This document shows positions 45,990 to 47,700 of a DNA stretch of 47,700 bases, piece by piece; the first letter of the stretch is position 1; each line of letters opens with the position of its first letter. The notes under the pieces were generated by a model. It was not told the DNA's origin. It worked only from the letters and a program-made list of their open reading frames with translations, and did not search any database. A program made the translations under genes and the position numbers. This DNA is from Bondarzewia mesenterica (lineage: Eukaryota; Basidiomycota; Agaricomycetes; Russulales; Bondarzewiaceae): NCBI GenBank assembly GCA_004802705.1, contig SGPL01000240.1, forward strand, positions 1 to 47,700. Reading direction: 5' to 3'.

Positions 45990-47700
45990 TGAAACGCTGA
46001 CGAGTGGCTACTCTGCCTCGAGGAGACTACCGTGTCTGACTCACGAGCTATGTACAGCTACGGCTGCGTATACCTGTTCCTTCCTTCCTTCCCTTTTCTT
46101 TACTGAGAAACTTCGTACGGCAACTTACTCATACTCATTCTCTCCAAACAGACTGTCGCTATTAAAAGAACACACGACTACCCATTCCTATCCGGATCCA
46201 CCATATATCGGTCAATTATGGTGAAGTTCGCCATACTCATATCCAGAAAAAAATGGAAGGTTCTGTCACAAGGTCATATTAACTTTCTGGTTCTTACTCT
46301 GTCCGCGGCAGATAAGTATCCTGTGTCAGCCCCCTAGGCGATTGATCGGAATACGGGAAGCTGTCGAATGGTCAAAATAACACTATTAAGACCGCTGTAC
46401 AGGCCTTCAAAGAGTGATGACGTTCAGGTTGTGCATGCCAGCGTCTCATCTACGCCTCCGCTGTTCCCTCGCAATAATGAGCTCCTTCCTCGTTCTCCTC
46501 GCCCTTCCTCTCGGTCTCTTTTTCGTCAGCTTAGTGTATAAGTGGCGAACCAAAACGGCTTATCCCCTCCCTCCCGGGCCTCGTCGCCTTCCCATCATAG
46601 GAAACATGTTAGATATGCCTAAGCGTAACGAATGGGCCACTTATCAGAAATGGGGGAAAGATCACGGTAAGTCTGCCTGACATACGACGTCGACTGATCA
46701 TCTCACACTGACCGAAGGATCTGATATCATCCATCTGGAGGTTCTCGGAACCCACATGATCATTTTGAACTCTCAGACAGCGGCGAACGACCTTTTAAAC
46801 AAGAGATCTTCAATCTACTCTGACAGGTATGCATGCGTACTTTTAGATTTTATGCTTTTAATTCATCGCCTCTAGGCCAAAGGTGGCAGTCATATGCGAT
46901 ATTTGAGTATCCAATCCTTATCACCAGAGAATTCCAAGCTGAACAGTATCTTACAGTCTCAGGCTTGACTGGGCGTTAGGCTTCGTGTCTTATGGTCAGA
47001 GATGGAGAGACATGCGGAAGGCATTCCATCAGTATTTTCATCCTACTGCAACCCTACAATACCATCCGATCGAAGAGAGGGCAACTGTTGAGCTCCTTCA
47101 ACGTCTTCTAGACACGCCCGAAGATTTTATTGAACATTTGAGGCAGTAGGTGATGACCTTTGTCTCGGATTTATGCTCTGATACGTCTGTCCAGCATGGC
47201 GGGCAAGATTATCCTTGAGATTACATATGGCATCAAAGTCCAGCCCCACGGCGACCCGTACATCAACGCTGCGGAGAGGGCACTCGAAGGTATGGCATTT
47301 GGCGGTACAACTAGAGCGGGTCTCTATGATATTTTGCCCTTTCGTATGTATTCTGTTCTCTCCACGTCACATTTTTTAACGTATATCTGTATCTGCAGTG
47401 CAACGGGTACCTGCGTGGGTCCCTGGTAATGGCTTCATTAGGGAAGCCAAGAAATGGACTCAATACTGTCTTCAGGCTCCAGAGGGGGCCTATCACTATG
47501 TGAAAGAAGGCGTCGTACGTCATTTATATGTGTACACACATCTTCTTCTGACAAGACTCAGGCGAATGGAACGGCTGGACCATCTGTCGTAGCATCGATG
47601 ATCAAGAAAAATGAATATAAGCAATCCAATTACGACGAAGAGATAGCCAAGTATACAGCAGGATCCATGTACCTCGGTAACCTCCATTCGTCTTGGTCCA
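45990..47700 (+). repeat. Second unit of a tandem duplication (matches 41985-43760)
   Basis: From the CTGACGAG just after each inverted-repeat end, both units share upstream non-coding sequence (for example AGCTACGGCTGCGTAT, GAACACACGACTAC), the P450 exons and most introns. Copy 1 has about 120 bp upstream (around 42135-42252) that are missing or changed in copy 2. Copy 2 has extra sequence around 45972-46045. Coding similarity is high, with only scattered substitutions. The unit continues past the window end. Confidence 0.9.
46477..47676 (+). CDS. Cytochrome P450, tandem copy 2, partial at window edge
   Basis: Near-identical paralogue of the P450 at 42526; the last five exons, including ExxR and haem-binding motifs, lie outside the window. 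Exons seen: 46477-46666, 46718-46826, 46876-46902, 46957-47145, 47195-47343, 47399-47514, 47562-47676. The membrane anchor (MSSFLVLLALPLGLFFVSLV) differs at several positions from copy 1, while [16 protein letters not shown] is unchanged. Intron 1 is different in length and sequence (51 versus 60 nt). The donor after exon 3 (46903) is TTGAGT, exactly as in copy 1. Helix C region reads [20 protein letters not shown]. Whether the rest is intact cannot be judged. Confidence 0.85.

Noticed and set aside
1..47700. CRISPR arrays, prophage or bacterial operons
   Set aside because: The window is intron-rich eukaryotic sequence; no regularly spaced repeats were found.

Overview
The window looks like nuclear DNA of a filamentous basidiomycete, probably an Agaricomycete. 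Genes are dense and on both strands, and almost all are cut by many short introns of about 50 to 70 nt with GT..AG ends. The protein set (Cch1 calcium channel, F-box protein typical of mushrooms, clustered P450s) fits that group. The species cannot be named from the sequence. All exon models were joined by hand. For several genes the summed exon length is an exact multiple of three, which is independent support. Scattered N bases between about 17.78 and 20.16 kb mark a poor-quality assembly stretch.

Layout. 0.6-8.8 kb (+): a 25-exon voltage-gated calcium channel (cch1). 9.1-12.3 kb (-): translation initiation factor eIF3a, convergent with cch1. 12.7-13.8 kb (-): the KEOPS kinase Bud32. 14.4-17.8 kb (-): a sugar transporter of the MFS superfamily in very many small exons. 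18.9-21.1 kb (-): an epsin (ENTH, two UIMs, NPF motifs). 21.4-22.3 kb (+): a small cysteine-rich, probably zinc-binding protein. 23.0-24.5 kb (+): an Asx-homology (DEUBAD-like) protein with a C-terminal region resembling the RAMA module. 25.5-27.2 kb (+): an F-box protein. 27.6-29.6 kb (+): a prolidase-type M24 peptidase with a one-base frame break. 30.2-31.8 kb (+): a triose-phosphate/nucleotide-sugar transporter family protein. 33.0-33.7 kb (+): an unknown protein built from an internal duplication. 34.0-34.4 kb (-): an unknown protein. 34.5-37.7 kb: gene-poor. 37.7-40.8 kb (+): a CNNM/Mam3-type DUF21-CBS membrane protein.

41.4-47.7 kb is an accessory region. Two tandem copies of one cytochrome P450 gene lie there, the second cut by the window end. 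A 707-bp inverted-repeat element with TA ends sits between them, and a truncated relative of the same element, itself broken by a 359-bp insertion, lies before the first copy. Both P450 copies carry the same apparent G-to-T change at a splice donor, so the lesion may predate the duplication.

The left 41 kb are mostly unrelated housekeeping genes (ion transport, translation, tRNA modification, endocytosis, chromatin, proteolysis), and no operon-like functional unit is visible. The most interesting items are the Asx/RAMA-like protein, the duplicated domain with its duplicated putative intron, and the P450/inverted-repeat array. Nothing here amounts to a clearly new multi-gene system.
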